In this document: piece after piece, positions 35,588 to 44,182 of the stretch
How positions within the stretch are numbered: the stretch's first letter is position 1
Layout: each line of letters opens with the position of its first letter
NCBI GenBank assembly: GCA_041397645.1
Contig: JAWKWE010000007.1
Location: 124,001-188,000 of the forward strand
DNA: 64,000 bases
Direction: 5' to 3'
Origin: Hyphomicrobiaceae bacterium
GTDB lineage: Bacteria; Pseudomonadota; Alphaproteobacteria; Rhizobiales; Hyphomicrobiaceae
Notes under the pieces: model-generated
Told to the model about the DNA's origin: nothing
Databases searched by the model: none
What the model saw: only the letters and a program-made list of their open reading frames with translations
Translations under genes and position numbers: made by a program

Positions 35588-36313
35588 TCAAGTTGCAGGC
35601 TGTGCCGAAGCCTGCATCAAGTTGCGGTAGAGCGTGCGCGCGACGGCGTTGAAGTTGGAAAGTTTGGCCGCCACATCCGCTTCCAAGCGTGCTGCTGCGC
35701 CCGAGCCTAGAGCACGATCCAGGGCTTGAGCGTAGGCCGGGATCGCAGCCCAATCGGCAACTGTCGTAGCAGTAACCTCGGCATGAAACTGCAGCCCATA
35801 GGCGCACGCGCCATAGCGGATAGCCTGGATGGCGCAGCGTTCCGACGATGCGAGCACAGCAACATCGGAAGGTACGCTCTTTACCTCCGCCCCGTGCCAT
35901 TGAAGCACCGGCAAGGGATCAGGCATCCCTTGCAGAAGTCGATCGCGGCGGCCCTGCTCCGACAACTTCACGTCCATGAGACCGACTTCGCCTTCGCGCG
36001 CCAATCCAACCTCGCCACCAAGCGCCGCCGCGAGCAGCTGGTGGCCCAGACAAAGCCCCAGATAGGGACGTCGCAACTGCGTGACGAAGGTCCGAATGGC
36101 GGCGATCTCATCCACTAGCCATGGGAACTCAGTCGTCTGCCAGACATCCTGGGGGCCACCCATAACCCACATCATATCAAAGCGGGCGAGCGCAGGTATC
36201 GTTTCCCCCGCATCGAGTTCAACCGTCTCCCACGTCACGCCATCCTCCTGCAGGAAATCGCGCAATGTGCCTGGATGCTCAACGGCCAGATGTTGGAGAA
36301 CGAGGATATGCAT
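35588..36313 (-). CDS. Class I glutamine amidotransferase (GMP synthase-like)
   Basis: 241 residues, a stand-alone GATase1 with a complete triad: C88 in LGLCLGHQ, H177 and E179 in LQFHAEV. It would release ammonia from glutamine or gamma-glutamyl compounds. It is divergent from amt and shares its 340-base control region with the amt-dmm operon. A role in handling glutamine or gamma-glutamylated amines during nitrogen limitation is attractive but inferred; the sequence alone does not name the substrate. Confidence 0.85.
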   Translation of the reverse strand: MHILVLQHLAVEHPGTLRDFLQEDGVTWETVELDAGETIPALARFDMMWVMGGPQDVWQTTEFPWLVDEIAAIRTFVTQLRRPYLGLCLGHQLLAAALGGEVGLAREGEVGLMDVKLSEQGRRDRLLQGMPDPLPVLQWHGAEVKSVPSDVAVLASSERCAIQAIRYGACAYGLQFHAEVTATTVADWAAIPAYAQALDRALGSGAAARLEADVAAKLSNFNAVARTLYRNLMQASAQPAT

Positions 36314-36546
36314 TCAGTGTCTCCCTGCTCGAAGCGCCGCCACGGCGTACGCTGAGTTTTTGTGCCGCCCCCTGCCGAAACCCTGCAAGCCCGAACAATG
36401 AGCGCGTTGCCGGGAAAGCGAGCAGACGTTGAGATCCGCATACATCCCCCGACGTGCTTGGCGCAGAGCCAGCAGCTACCGCCAAACGTCCGAGATTTCG
36501 ACGATTTGCTGACCCGACGCACGATTACTAGCACGGTTTTCTCTTC

Positions 36547-36562
36547 TGGCACATTCGTTGCG
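36547..36562 (+). promoter_or_regulatory. Sigma-54 promoter for the amt-dmm operon
   Basis: TGGCACATTCGTTGCG: -24 TGGCAC and -12 TTGC with exact 10-base GG/GC spacing, near consensus (TGGCACG-N4-TTGCA). It lies 92 bases before the amt ATG and points to it, the classic NtrC-controlled arrangement. No clear NtrC palindrome could be fixed by eye in 36314-36546, which otherwise contains only the spacer between the divergent genes and no convincing ORF. Confidence 0.8.
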
Positions 36563-36654
36563 TTAGAGGAAATCACCGCAACTGGTTCGGGATCCCGACG
36601 AGGGTACCCCAACCGGCTTAGCGGGCGGACTGCGAGCGGCAGGGGAGACACCGT

Positions 36655-38067
36655 ATGGCCGATCAAGCGACAGCAATGACTACGATTTTCACGGAATTCT
36701 ATTATTGGTTGACCGTGGTTCTAATGTTTCTAATCCACATCGGCTTCTGCATGTATGAAGTCGGCGTGTCGCGCACAAAGAACGTGCAACACACACTCCT
36801 GAAGAATGCGATGGCTATTCCCGTGGTGGGAATTGCATTCTTCCTATTTGGCATGTGGCTCTATATTGCCCCTCAGGGCTGGCCCGTCAGCACCAGTTCG
36901 GTCAGCTTCGCCACGGGCTTCGAGCCCTGGTCAGATAAGCTTGCACCAAACCTCTCCGATCACATCTCCGGCGTGTTCTGGGCAGCATTCGCACTGTTCG
37001 GCATGACCGCCGCTTCGATCGTTTCGGGCTCGATCATCGAGCGTTCCAAGACGACCGGATTCCTGATCATCGCAGTCTGGGTCGGCGCGATTGCCTGGGT
37101 CATTCCGGCCGCTTGGGGCTGGGCCGGCAATGGCTGGATGACTCAATATTTTGGGTTCCATGACCAATACTGCTCCGCCGTTCTGCACGGCGTTTCAGGC
37201 TTTGCCGCTCTCGGCATCCTCATCAACCTGGGGCCGCGTATCGGCAAATTTGCGCCCGACGGCACGCCGCGCGAAATCCCTGCCCACAATCCCTGGATGG
37301 TCACCATTGGACTGTTCCTGATCTATGTTGGCTTCTGGGGTTTCTACGCCGCTTGCCACATCCCGATCGTGAACGTCGCGCCGGAAGGCCAGGAAGCATT
37401 CTACACCGCCACCAACATCTACGGCGTTCCGATTACGCTGTCGGGTGTGACGATGAACTTCCTGCTCGCCCTGTTCGGCGGCATGATGTCGGCCTACCTA
37501 ATTTCGCACGGCAACGCCTACTGGACGTTCTCTGGCGGTCTGACCGGACTCATCTCAGCGAGTGCGGGCAACGATCTCTATCACCCAGCCATCGCATTCG
37601 TGATCGCCGTGATGGGCACGATCATTGCCTATCAGTTGCACAACTGGGTGGAAAAGAAGTTCAAGCTCGATGACGCTGTCGGCGCCGTGGCCGTGCATGG
37701 CTACTGCGGCATGTTCGGCGGCATCATCGCGGGCTTCGTCCTGTGGGGCTACCCCGCGGTCATGCCCAGCGCCGGCACAGCCGTTGCGCTGTCGGAGGGC
37801 GCAGGCTGGTTCGGCACAAACGCCGAAGGTCTGCCCATCATCACGCCGATGGGCAACACGATCGTCACGCTCATCTTCTGCTTCGGCTTCGGCTTCGTGC
37901 CCGCTTACCTGCTCGGCAAGCTGCTGAAAGCCCTTGGCATGCTGCGCGTTGATCCGAAGGTGGAACTCACCGGCCTCGATGGCGAGATGAGCCACACCAC
38001 GTATCCCGGCATGTCGGGAACCGAGGCGGCCTTCGAAGCCCTGCAACGCAAGGAGTTCAAAGTCTGA
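36655..38067 (+). CDS. amt: Ammonium transporter
   Basis: 470 residues, 11 or so membrane helices, Amt/Mep/Rh family. The pore twin histidines are present: H178 (VLHGVSG) and H348 (AVHGYCG). Helix 1 continues into MYEVGVSRTKNVQHTLLKN. It imports ammonium or methylammonium. AGGGGAG lies about 7 bases before the ATG. Unusually it has no glnK partner. Instead it is followed by a 63-residue membrane protein and the dimethylamine monooxygenase genes, behind a sigma-54 promoter. This suggests uptake of ammonium or methylated ammonium species linked to their demethylation. Confidence 0.93.
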   Translation: MADQATAMTTIFTEFYYWLTVVLMFLIHIGFCMYEVGVSRTKNVQHTLLKNAMAIPVVGIAFFLFGMWLYIAPQGWPVSTSSVSFATGFEPWSDKLAPNLSDHISGVFWAAFALFGMTAASIVSGSIIERSKTTGFLIIAVWVGAIAWVIPAAWGWAGNGWMTQYFGFHDQYCSAVLHGVSGFAALGILINLGPRIGKFAPDGTPREIPAHNPWMVTIGLFLIYVGFWGFYAACHIPIVNVAPEGQEAFYTATNIYGVPITLSGVTMNFLLALFGGMMSAYLISHGNAYWTFSGGLTGLISASAGNDLYHPAIAFVIAVMGTIIAYQLHNWVEKKFKLDDAVGAVAVHGYCGMFGGIIAGFVLWGYPAVMPSAGTAVALSEGAGWFGTNAEGLPIITPMGNTIVTLIFCFGFGFVPAYLLGKLLKALGMLRVDPKVELTGLDGEMSHTTYPGMSGTEAAFEALQRKEFKV

Positions 38068-38128
38068 GGACACTCATCAGGCGTTTCTAAACTGAGCAGA
38101 CATTACCTCTCAACTTAGGAGAACCAAC

Positions 38129-38320
38129 ATGAACACCGGCGTCACATCTCTTGCAAAACTCTCCGAACTCTCCGCGATCTATCCATTCCATGGTGATGAA
38201 GTCCCCTTCACCCTGGCGATCGTTGCACTGTTCGTCGTCTTCTTCGCATGGCAGCTGTCCATGGAATCGAAGCACCACAAAGCGATCATCGGCAACTTCA
38301 CGGCAAGCCCGGCCGAATAA
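38129..38320 (+). CDS. Small single-pass membrane protein in the amt-dmm operon
   Basis: 63 residues. A polar N-terminus is followed by one membrane helix (about 26-43, VPFTLAIVALFVVFFAW) and a basic cytoplasmic-type tail (ESKHHKAIIGNF). An excellent AGGAG lies 7 bases before the ATG, and codon use resembles the neighbours, so it is a real gene. I recognise no family. Sixty-one bases after amt and before dmmC, it is a candidate accessory subunit of the transporter or a membrane anchor for the monooxygenase. Confidence 0.75.
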   Translation: MNTGVTSLAKLSELSAIYPFHGDEVPFTLAIVALFVVFFAWQLSMESKHHKAIIGNFTASPAE

Positions 38321-38341
38321 AGCCGATCCGATCGCAAATGG

Positions 38342-38375
38342 ACATGCGGATGGGGCAGGCGACCTGTCCGCATGT
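38342..38375 (+). other. Strong hairpin 1 in the spacer before dmmC
   Basis: Outer arms ACATGCGGA / TCCGCATGT (9 bp) and inner arms CAGG / CCTG around CGA, with a TGGGG bulge on the 5' side. No T run follows. It lies 22 bases after the small membrane protein gene. Confidence 0.7.
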
Positions 38376-38382
38376 GCTCCCT

Positions 38383-38415
38383 GGGGGTCTCGGGGAGCGA
38401 CGCTCCGGGGCCCCC
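38383..38415 (+). other. Strong hairpin 2 in the spacer before dmmC
   Basis: GGGGG (38383-38387) pairs with CCCCC (38411-38415), and GGAGC (38394-38398) with GCTCC (38402-38406) around a GAC loop; the middle can pair partly through G-U. It starts 8 bases after hairpin 1 and ends 37 bases before the dmmC ATG. The absence of a T run argues against plain termination. Confidence 0.7.
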
Positions 38416-38451
38416 AAACGACGAAGGATGCGCATCACATCGAGGCCCGCG

Positions 38452-39057
38452 ATGCTCGCTGCCGGAATTCCGAGCCGACCCGTTTATCCAGGGCTGAAGC
38501 CCGACGCAACCGCACGTCATAACCTCATTCTTTGCGAGGGCGAAGGCGCGGGCGCCGTGCTCGATCTGGCCAAATCCGCGCCTCCCCAATTCTTCAATCG
38601 CACCACGATCGTCTTCCTGCCCGACGGGCCAGCAGGCAAAAGTTACGAGGCGCCGCTTGAGGCGCTGGAACCTGGCGCACTATGGATCCATCCAAGTCTC
38701 GCCACCCTACTCTTCCGGCTTAAGAACGTGCTTTCGACGGCCAATATGGGAACACGTCTGTACGTCGCCGGTAGCGAGCCATTCATCGGCAGCGTCATCC
38801 AGTATGCCATCGAAGCTGGTATCGACCAGAAATCGGTCTTCAGCGAGCACCGCGGAAGCGCCAGACGGCGCGTCCAATGCGTGCATTGCAAAGGCATGAC
38901 GGAGAACGTCACCACCAACCCGGTCGTGTGCGATCACTGCGGATTAAACCTGCTTGTGCGCGATCACTACTCTCGCCGTCTTGGCGCATTCATGGGCGTG
39001 TGCATCGACGCCGAAGTTCCCGGCGAAGCCCCCGCGCCCGAGGAGATCTACAAATGA
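38452..39057 (+). CDS. dmmC: Dimethylamine monooxygenase subunit DmmC-like
   Basis: 201 residues. Begins RPVYPGLKPDATARHNLILCEG; the N-terminal two thirds lack catalytic motifs. The C-terminus has two C-x2-C knuckles (C143/C146 and C160/C163, CVHCKG ... CDHCG), probably binding zinc or iron. In known dmm clusters this small subunit is required with DmmA and DmmB for dimethylamine oxidation. GAGG lies 7 bases before ATG 38452; an upstream ATG (38428) has its site in contact. The stop overlaps the dmmB start (ATGA). Confidence 0.82.
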   Translation: MLAAGIPSRPVYPGLKPDATARHNLILCEGEGAGAVLDLAKSAPPQFFNRTTIVFLPDGPAGKSYEAPLEALEPGALWIHPSLATLLFRLKNVLSTANMGTRLYVAGSEPFIGSVIQYAIEAGIDQKSVFSEHRGSARRRVQCVHCKGMTENVTTNPVVCDHCGLNLLVRDHYSRRLGAFMGVCIDAEVPGEAPAPEEIYK

Positions 39058-40016
39058 ATGCCTCAAATTCCATACGTGTGCGCGTGGCGGACGCCGTCGC
39101 GGTGACGCCGAGTGTGCGCCGCTTGAAACTGGTTCCGGTCTCCGATAGTGGACTTCCCGAGTTTTCCGGCGGCGCACATACGATCGTCGAGCTGGCGGGA
39201 CATGAACGAACGGCACGCAATCCCTATTCGCTCATGGGATCGCCATTCGATGTTTCGTCCTACGAGATCAGCGTTCTGCGCGTTCCGAATTCGCGCGGGG
39301 GTTCAGCCTTTATCCACGATCGTCTTCAGCCAGGCTCCGAATTGTCGATCTCGACACCGGTCAACCTGTTTCCCCTAGACCGCAGGGCGCGCAAGCACAT
39401 CTTCATAGCAGGTGGCATCGGTATCACGCCCTTCATGGCAATGATGTCCCAACTCACCAAAGAGTGCGCCAATTTCGAATTGCACTATGCCATGCGGAGC
39501 CCGCAGACCGGCGCTTACTGGCAGCTCTTGACTTCTCTCTATGGTCCGCGCGTCAAGACTTACTTTAATAGCAAGGGAGAAACCATCGATCTCAATGCTC
39601 TGCTCGATTGCCAACCTCTCGGCACCCACCTCTATGTCTGCGGCCCGTCCGGAATGATCGACTGGGTGCTGGACAGCGCACGCGGCTATGGTTGGCCTGA
39701 TGAGAACCTGCATTGTGAGCGTTTTTCAGCGCCGGAACCGGGAAAGGCTTTCACAGCAACGCTCGCGCGGTCAAATCTCGAAGTTGCCGTGAGCGAAAGC
39801 CAGAGCCTTCTGGAAGCCATCGAGGCGGCGGGTGTGGCCGCACCGTATTTGTGCCGCGGCGGCGCGTGCGGGCAATGTGAGACCACTGTTCGCTCCTGCG
39901 CTGGCGCCATCGAACACCACGACCACTATTTGAGCGAGGCTGAAAAGGCATCAGGCAAGAAGATCATGCCGTGTGTCTCGCGCACGGACGGGTCACCCAT
40001 CGTACTCGATCTGTAA
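39054..40016 (+). CDS. dmmB: Ferredoxin-flavodoxin-type oxidoreductase, DmmB-like (PDR/VanB family)
   Basis: 320 residues: flavin domain (NPYSLMGSP 56-64), NAD(P) domain (GGIGITP 120-126, CGPSG 196-200), and a C-terminal plant-type 2Fe-2S ferredoxin domain (C267, C272, C275, C307). It moves electrons from NAD(P)H to the heme oxygenase subunit. The genes dmmC, dmmB and dmmA are coupled or nearly so (ATGA overlap before, 19 bases after), confirming a single complex. Confidence 0.88.
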   Translation: MNASNSIRVRVADAVAVTPSVRRLKLVPVSDSGLPEFSGGAHTIVELAGHERTARNPYSLMGSPFDVSSYEISVLRVPNSRGGSAFIHDRLQPGSELSISTPVNLFPLDRRARKHIFIAGGIGITPFMAMMSQLTKECANFELHYAMRSPQTGAYWQLLTSLYGPRVKTYFNSKGETIDLNALLDCQPLGTHLYVCGPSGMIDWVLDSARGYGWPDENLHCERFSAPEPGKAFTATLARSNLEVAVSESQSLLEAIEAAGVAAPYLCRGGACGQCETTVRSCAGAIEHHDHYLSEAEKASGKKIMPCVSRTDGSPIVLDL

Positions 40017-40035
40017 AATGCGAGGAGCTGCCGAA

Positions 40036-41076
40036 ATGGGCTTGATGTTCAAAGACGAGACCTATCGCGACGACTACACTTTCTCCAACAGCAAAGAGTC
40101 CATCCTGCGCTTCCCATTCCCGTTCGCCGAGGACAAGTACATGTACTCGGTCAACATCGAGCCGCACGTTACAGGACCGAAGGGGTCGGCGTACGAATTT
40201 CCGATCGACATCGACGAACACTACGTCTCCGACATGCGCGATCGCGCCATTACACTCAATCTCGATCCGTTGCGCTGCCAATCACTGCCGCACATGCTGA
40301 CGGCAGAATGGGATCTGTTAGAACTTCTCATGACTTCCATGTCAGAGAGTTATCCCGATCATTTCACGCTGGATCGCGACGGCGATAACTGGCACTGGAT
40401 AAACCGGCCGCTCGGCATCGAGCACAAGTTCGTTTTTGGGGACGCTGCAACGCTTCCCCACAAGCCCATGGAGTACATTACGCGCCAGTGTCAGGGTGAT
40501 TTCTGCATCCTGGATCAGCGCGACGGCGATCTTTGGATCGATGCAGGCATGGTCACCTCCCAGGCAGACTGGTCTTTGGATTTTGACATCGGCATGAGCT
40601 TCATGGAATGGCACGCACCCGTGCCCTTGGCTCATCAGGTTGGTGTCTTCGACCGTGCCCTCAGGTTTCTGCTCAACATGCAATTGGGGCGTCCCGTGCG
40701 ACGTCTCAACTGGACGATGACGATCAATCCGCGGCTCGATACTTCGCCGGAAACCTATCCCCAGTGGGGCACGGATCGCACGACCGTGACGCCGAAAAAC
40801 GTCGGGGACAAGGTGCATCTGCGCGTCGAGTTGCAGGGGCTGTGGCGGCTGCCGCGATCAAACGCCATCGTGTTTTCCATTCGCGGCTATCTGATCAAGA
40901 TGAACGAACTTGTGACGGTGCCGAAGTGGGGCCGTCGGATGCACCGCGTTTTGCGCGATCTTCATCCCGAGATCGCCAACTACAAAGGTCTGTCGCGTTA
41001 TCGCGACACCACCATCGCATGGCTGTCCAAATACGATGATGGAGCACCGACATCACTCGGCACTTGGCCTGAATAA
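40036..41076 (+). CDS. dmmA: Dimethylamine monooxygenase heme subunit DmmA-like (DUF3445, heme-dependent oxidative N-demethylase)
   Basis: 346 residues of the DUF3445 / heme-dependent oxidative N-demethylase family, which hydroxylates dimethylamine to methylamine plus formaldehyde. Recognisable blocks: FPFPFAEDKYMYSVNI, the central QCQGDFCILDQRDGDLWIDAG, HAPVPL and RLNWTMTINPRLD, and a C-terminal SIRGYLIKMNELV. GGAG lies about 9 bases before ATG 40036; an ATG at 40018 is an alternative. Last gene of the operon. No methylamine-processing gene (gmaS, mgsABC) is seen in the window, so methylamine must be handled elsewhere. Confidence 0.87.
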   Translation: MGLMFKDETYRDDYTFSNSKESILRFPFPFAEDKYMYSVNIEPHVTGPKGSAYEFPIDIDEHYVSDMRDRAITLNLDPLRCQSLPHMLTAEWDLLELLMTSMSESYPDHFTLDRDGDNWHWINRPLGIEHKFVFGDAATLPHKPMEYITRQCQGDFCILDQRDGDLWIDAGMVTSQADWSLDFDIGMSFMEWHAPVPLAHQVGVFDRALRFLLNMQLGRPVRRLNWTMTINPRLDTSPETYPQWGTDRTTVTPKNVGDKVHLRVELQGLWRLPRSNAIVFSIRGYLIKMNELVTVPKWGRRMHRVLRDLHPEIANYKGLSRYRDTTIAWLSKYDDGAPTSLGTWPE

Positions 41077-41500
41077 TTGAACACAGCACCAATGACTTCA
41101 GACGTCGCAAATCGCGCTCTGACCTGTTCCAAATGCACTTTTGGATTCAGCGGCGAACTGCGTGACGCAGCCTGCCCTCAAGCGCGGCTGGCCAGGCGCC
41201 TTGGCTGACGAGGTAGGAGCGGATGCGCTTATCGGCCATCTGCTGCGCCACAGATCGGTCAACGAGTTGCGGAAGCTATGGAAGCGCGTGGAATGGGTTT
41301 GGAACGACCGTTTCACCCTTCGCGGTGAATACGATCACTACTCCTTCGGTTCGGGAGAACTTCAGTTCGATAGTATCTGGGCCTCAAGACGTCGGCGCCG
41401 ATCTCGATCTCTTCAAGATCGCTGTCATAGCGCGCTTCTGAGGTGCAGGTTTGTTGGCAAAGATGCAGACCATCGTATGAACGAAGGCAAGCGACGCGCT
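41077..41500 (-). pseudogene. Spacer after dmmA with a possible frameshifted gene remnant
   Basis: No intact gene is convincing. On the minus strand a frame ending EARYDSDLEEIEIGADVL (about 41395-41440) stays protein-like if one base (the A after TTG) is skipped, continuing GPDTIELKFSRTEGVVIVF and then PNPFHALP-stop near 41282. It has no clear start codon and would lie downstream of the histidine kinase gene. Plus-strand frames here (for example MTSDVANRALTCSKC at 41092, 38 codons) are weaker. Confidence 0.3.
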
Positions 41501-42940
41501 CTAGCGCGTCGCAATCGCTGCCAACGTATTTCGTTCGCTCGTGCCGGGAAGCGACGACATCGCCCCCTTCACGATTTCCTCGGGGGCCTTCGCAAAGCGC
41601 ATCTCGAACAATGCACCGCCGCCTGGCGCGTCTTTCAACTCGATCGAGCCGGAATGCACCTTTACGATCCGTGCAACGATATCCATGCCAAGCCCCGCGC
41701 CACCGCCGCGATCCCGACCGCCCTGCCAGAATCGTTTGAAGATATCGGCGCGCTCTTGAAGCTTCACGCCCGGACCATGGTCGCGCACGGAAATCACTGC
41801 ATCGTTGGCATCCTGTGCGACAGTGATTTCGATACTGGTATTGCGCGGTGTGAAGCGCATGGCGTTCTCGGCCAGATTTCGCACCGCACAGCGCAGCAGC
41901 TCAGCCGATCCGTTGATAAGGACCGGCCCAGGCGAATCGACCTCTATCGATCTCCCCCTTTGCAAACATATCGGTCCAAGGTGATGGGCAACGTTGATGG
42001 CAACGTCCGTGAGATCTACCCTGGCACCAGCCTCGACGTTCATGGCGCCAATTCTTGCTGAGTCGAGAAGCTGATTGACCAAGCGCTCCATCGCTCTGAT
42101 CTCTTCTTTCAGCTTTTCAACCTCCGGCCCAGGCGTCAGCAAAGATGAATGAGCTTTGAGAACCGCGACCGGCGTCCGCAGCTCGTGCGCGGCATCCGCA
42201 ATGAACGCCTTCTGAGCTTCAAGCCCATCTTCCAAACGATCGAAAGCACGGTTGATGGCGTTCACGAGCGCCTCGACCTCGCGCGGGAGGCCACTAGCGT
42301 CGAGGCGACCGGAGACCGCGTTGGGCCCGATGGCCTCCGCCTGCGAGGCCGCTTCGCGCAATGGCGCCAGACCAATACGTGCCACCATAAGGTTGATGCC
42401 CAACAGGCCGAACAAGACAGGCACCCAGACCCAGCCGATATCCTCTACGAACTCCGCAAGGACTGTGTCAGCGGCAAGCTCGCCATCGGGCACAGCTACC
42501 TGTATCCACACTGGGCGCGTGCCGTAAGTGCCGCGCAGCGTATATCCATAGAGCATGCGACCATCGTGGTCGTTGTCGGACAAGAAGAAATCACGCTCTT
42601 TGTCGTCGTCGATTGCTGCAAGCGGCTCGTTTACGCCCGGCGAGCCCGAAATCAATACGCCCTTGTCGCTAACGATGGCGTATTTGCCTCGCCCCTGTTG
42701 AAAATTGTCCGCAAGGAAGTCCGGAAACTGCAGAGGCTTTCCTTCGGAGGCGCGTTTCAAGAGCTTGCGCATAATCATCGCATCACCTTGAAGCGTGCGA
42801 TCGCGGAATGCGCTGTTGATGGCAACAAACCGAGTATAGATCAGGTAACTCGTTGCGAGGGCTGCTAGAACGGCAACGGTGACCAGGCCAACAATCAACC
42901 GGCTCCAGATGGACTGTCTGGCCGCCTTGAAGACCTGCAT
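41501..42940 (-). CDS. Two-component sensor histidine kinase
   Basis: 479 residues. Membrane helix 13-35, a periplasmic sensor of about 130 residues (36-168), second helix 170-188, HAMP-like linker, HisKA with H252 in ADAAHELRTP, and HATPase_c (RNLAENAMRFTP, DHGPGV, GGGAGLGMDI). QseC/PhoQ-like layout. The periplasmic loop contains an acidic DDDKERDFFLSDNDHDGRM stretch that could bind cations. It lies 3 bases after the response regulator gene, forming a regulator-kinase operon. The stimulus is unknown. Confidence 0.92.
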   Translation of the reverse strand: MQVFKAARQSIWSRLIVGLVTVAVLAALATSYLIYTRFVAINSAFRDRTLQGDAMIMRKLLKRASEGKPLQFPDFLADNFQQGRGKYAIVSDKGVLISGSPGVNEPLAAIDDDKERDFFLSDNDHDGRMLYGYTLRGTYGTRPVWIQVAVPDGELAADTVLAEFVEDIGWVWVPVLFGLLGINLMVARIGLAPLREAASQAEAIGPNAVSGRLDASGLPREVEALVNAINRAFDRLEDGLEAQKAFIADAAHELRTPVAVLKAHSSLLTPGPEVEKLKEEIRAMERLVNQLLDSARIGAMNVEAGARVDLTDVAINVAHHLGPICLQRGRSIEVDSPGPVLINGSAELLRCAVRNLAENAMRFTPRNTSIEITVAQDANDAVISVRDHGPGVKLQERADIFKRFWQGGRDRGGGAGLGMDIVARIVKVHSGSIELKDAPGGGALFEMRFAKAPEEIVKGAMSSLPGTSERNTLAAIATR

Positions 42941-42943
42941 GCG

Positions 42944-43621
42944 TCAGGCCGTTGCATTGTTCAAGACGTAGCCGACGCCCCGCAGCGTATGAATGTGAAC
43001 GTCCGCGCCCGCTTCGCTCAGGCGCTTGCGCAATCGATGTATGAGAACCTCGATGGCATTGGACGCAAGCTCTTCGCCAAAGCTATAGGTCTCCTCCTCG
43101 ATAACTGCCTTGGAGACCACACGCCCGCTCCGCCGCAGCAACAGCTCCAGAACTGCCGCCTCCCGGCGGCCGAGATCATGCGCTGCTCCGTTTATCGTTA
43201 TCTCCCGACTGTTCACGTTGAACGTGAGATTGCCCTGGGAAAGTACAGAGCCCAAGGCCTGACCGGGTCGCCGCAACAGAGCGCGCACACGCGCTACCAG
43301 CTCATCGACCTCGAATGGCTTGCGCATATAGTCGTCAGCGCCTGAGTTCAGTCCATTCACAATATCATTGACCCCGTCGCGCGCGGTGAGAACCAGCATC
43401 GGCGTGTGATCGATTTGCTTGCGCACATCGGACAGCCAGTGAAGTCCATCGACATCGGGCAGGCCCAGATCCAGCACGACAGCGTTATAGGCCATAGTCG
43501 TAACCGCGGCGTATCCGTCGGCGCCGTTGAAAACCGTATCAACGGCGAAACCTTCGCGCCTCAAGGCGGAAGCGACATACTCGGACAAGCGCTGGTTGTC
43601 TTCGATCAATAGAAGTCGCAA
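42944..43621 (-). CDS. OmpR/PhoB-family response regulator
   Basis: 225 residues from a TTG start at 43621 (MRLLLIEDNQRL...), the position that makes the first receiver strand N-terminal; no ATG is available there, and GGGG and AGAG lie just upstream. Phospho-acceptor D51 in VVLDLGLPDVDG, K in DDYMRKPF, C-terminal winged helix (SGRVVSKAVIEEETYSF ... LIHRLRKRL, RGVGYVL). Cognate regulator of the kinase 3 bases downstream. Confidence 0.92.
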   Translation of the reverse strand: MRLLLIEDNQRLSEYVASALRREGFAVDTVFNGADGYAAVTTMAYNAVVLDLGLPDVDGLHWLSDVRKQIDHTPMLVLTARDGVNDIVNGLNSGADDYMRKPFEVDELVARVRALLRRPGQALGSVLSQGNLTFNVNSREITINGAAHDLGRREAAVLELLLRRSGRVVSKAVIEEETYSFGEELASNAIEVLIHRLRKRLSEAGADVHIHTLRGVGYVLNNATA

Positions 43622-43810
43622 CTCTTCGATCCCCCGTTCGTGGCCGCCATACCAGCCGAATTGAACCCTGAGTGCGGTGCCAAATAGCTGCCGCAACGCG
43701 GAACTTCTGGTCTTTTACGGCTAATGAAAGGCCGGTTTGCGCTCGCAACCTTACCGTTTCCTTACAAATTCAATTCCAGGAGGGGATTGGGAAAGACGCT
43801 CAGATCGCGC

Positions 43811-44182
43811 CTAATGCGAGATATTAAAGTCCAGGCAGCCGAATATTCCGCACTCAGATCCGACGCCGCCCTGGCCCGGCTGGGGGGGACTATTGATGTT
43901 GGCCTCGAAGAAATCGATCGTCTCTACGCGCAGCGTTTCAGAACAGCTGCGGCGGCAATAAATCCAAATCCCGCTTGGCAATTCTACTTGCGGCCCAAGG
44001 TTGGTGCCGCGCACTTTCCCTTCGATGCTCCCGTGACCGAATCTGCTTTCGGCCGTGACATGATCGGGAGTTGTCGACTCGTCCCGTGCAGTGCCAGGCG
44101 CCGCGAATGAAATGGCGACCACGCAGACCGCCGCAAGCCTAACGAAAGCCGCGCCTCTCCCTCTGGATTGATATCTCTGCAT
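43811..44182 (-). CDS. Secreted protein of unknown function
   Basis: 123 residues: signal peptide (about 13-32, VRLAAVCVVAISFAAPGTA), an acidic linker, then a compact region with four Cys (CRRSC ... SECGIFGC) and the motif LPSGIWIYC. The sequence has protein-like composition throughout, and conserved-looking small secreted proteins of this type occur in Hyphomicrobiales, but I cannot name a family. Monocistronic, on the opposite side of a 190-base spacer from the response regulator. Confidence 0.6.
   Translation of the reverse strand: MQRYQSRGRGAAFVRLAAVCVVAISFAAPGTARDESTTPDHVTAESRFGHGSIEGKVRGTNLGPQVELPSGIWIYCRRSCSETLRVETIDFFEANINSPPQPGQGGVGSECGIFGCLDFNISH

Noticed and set aside
41141..42061. 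306-codon plus-strand frame
   Set aside because: Most of it is antisense to the well-supported histidine kinase gene; composition is unlike a protein.
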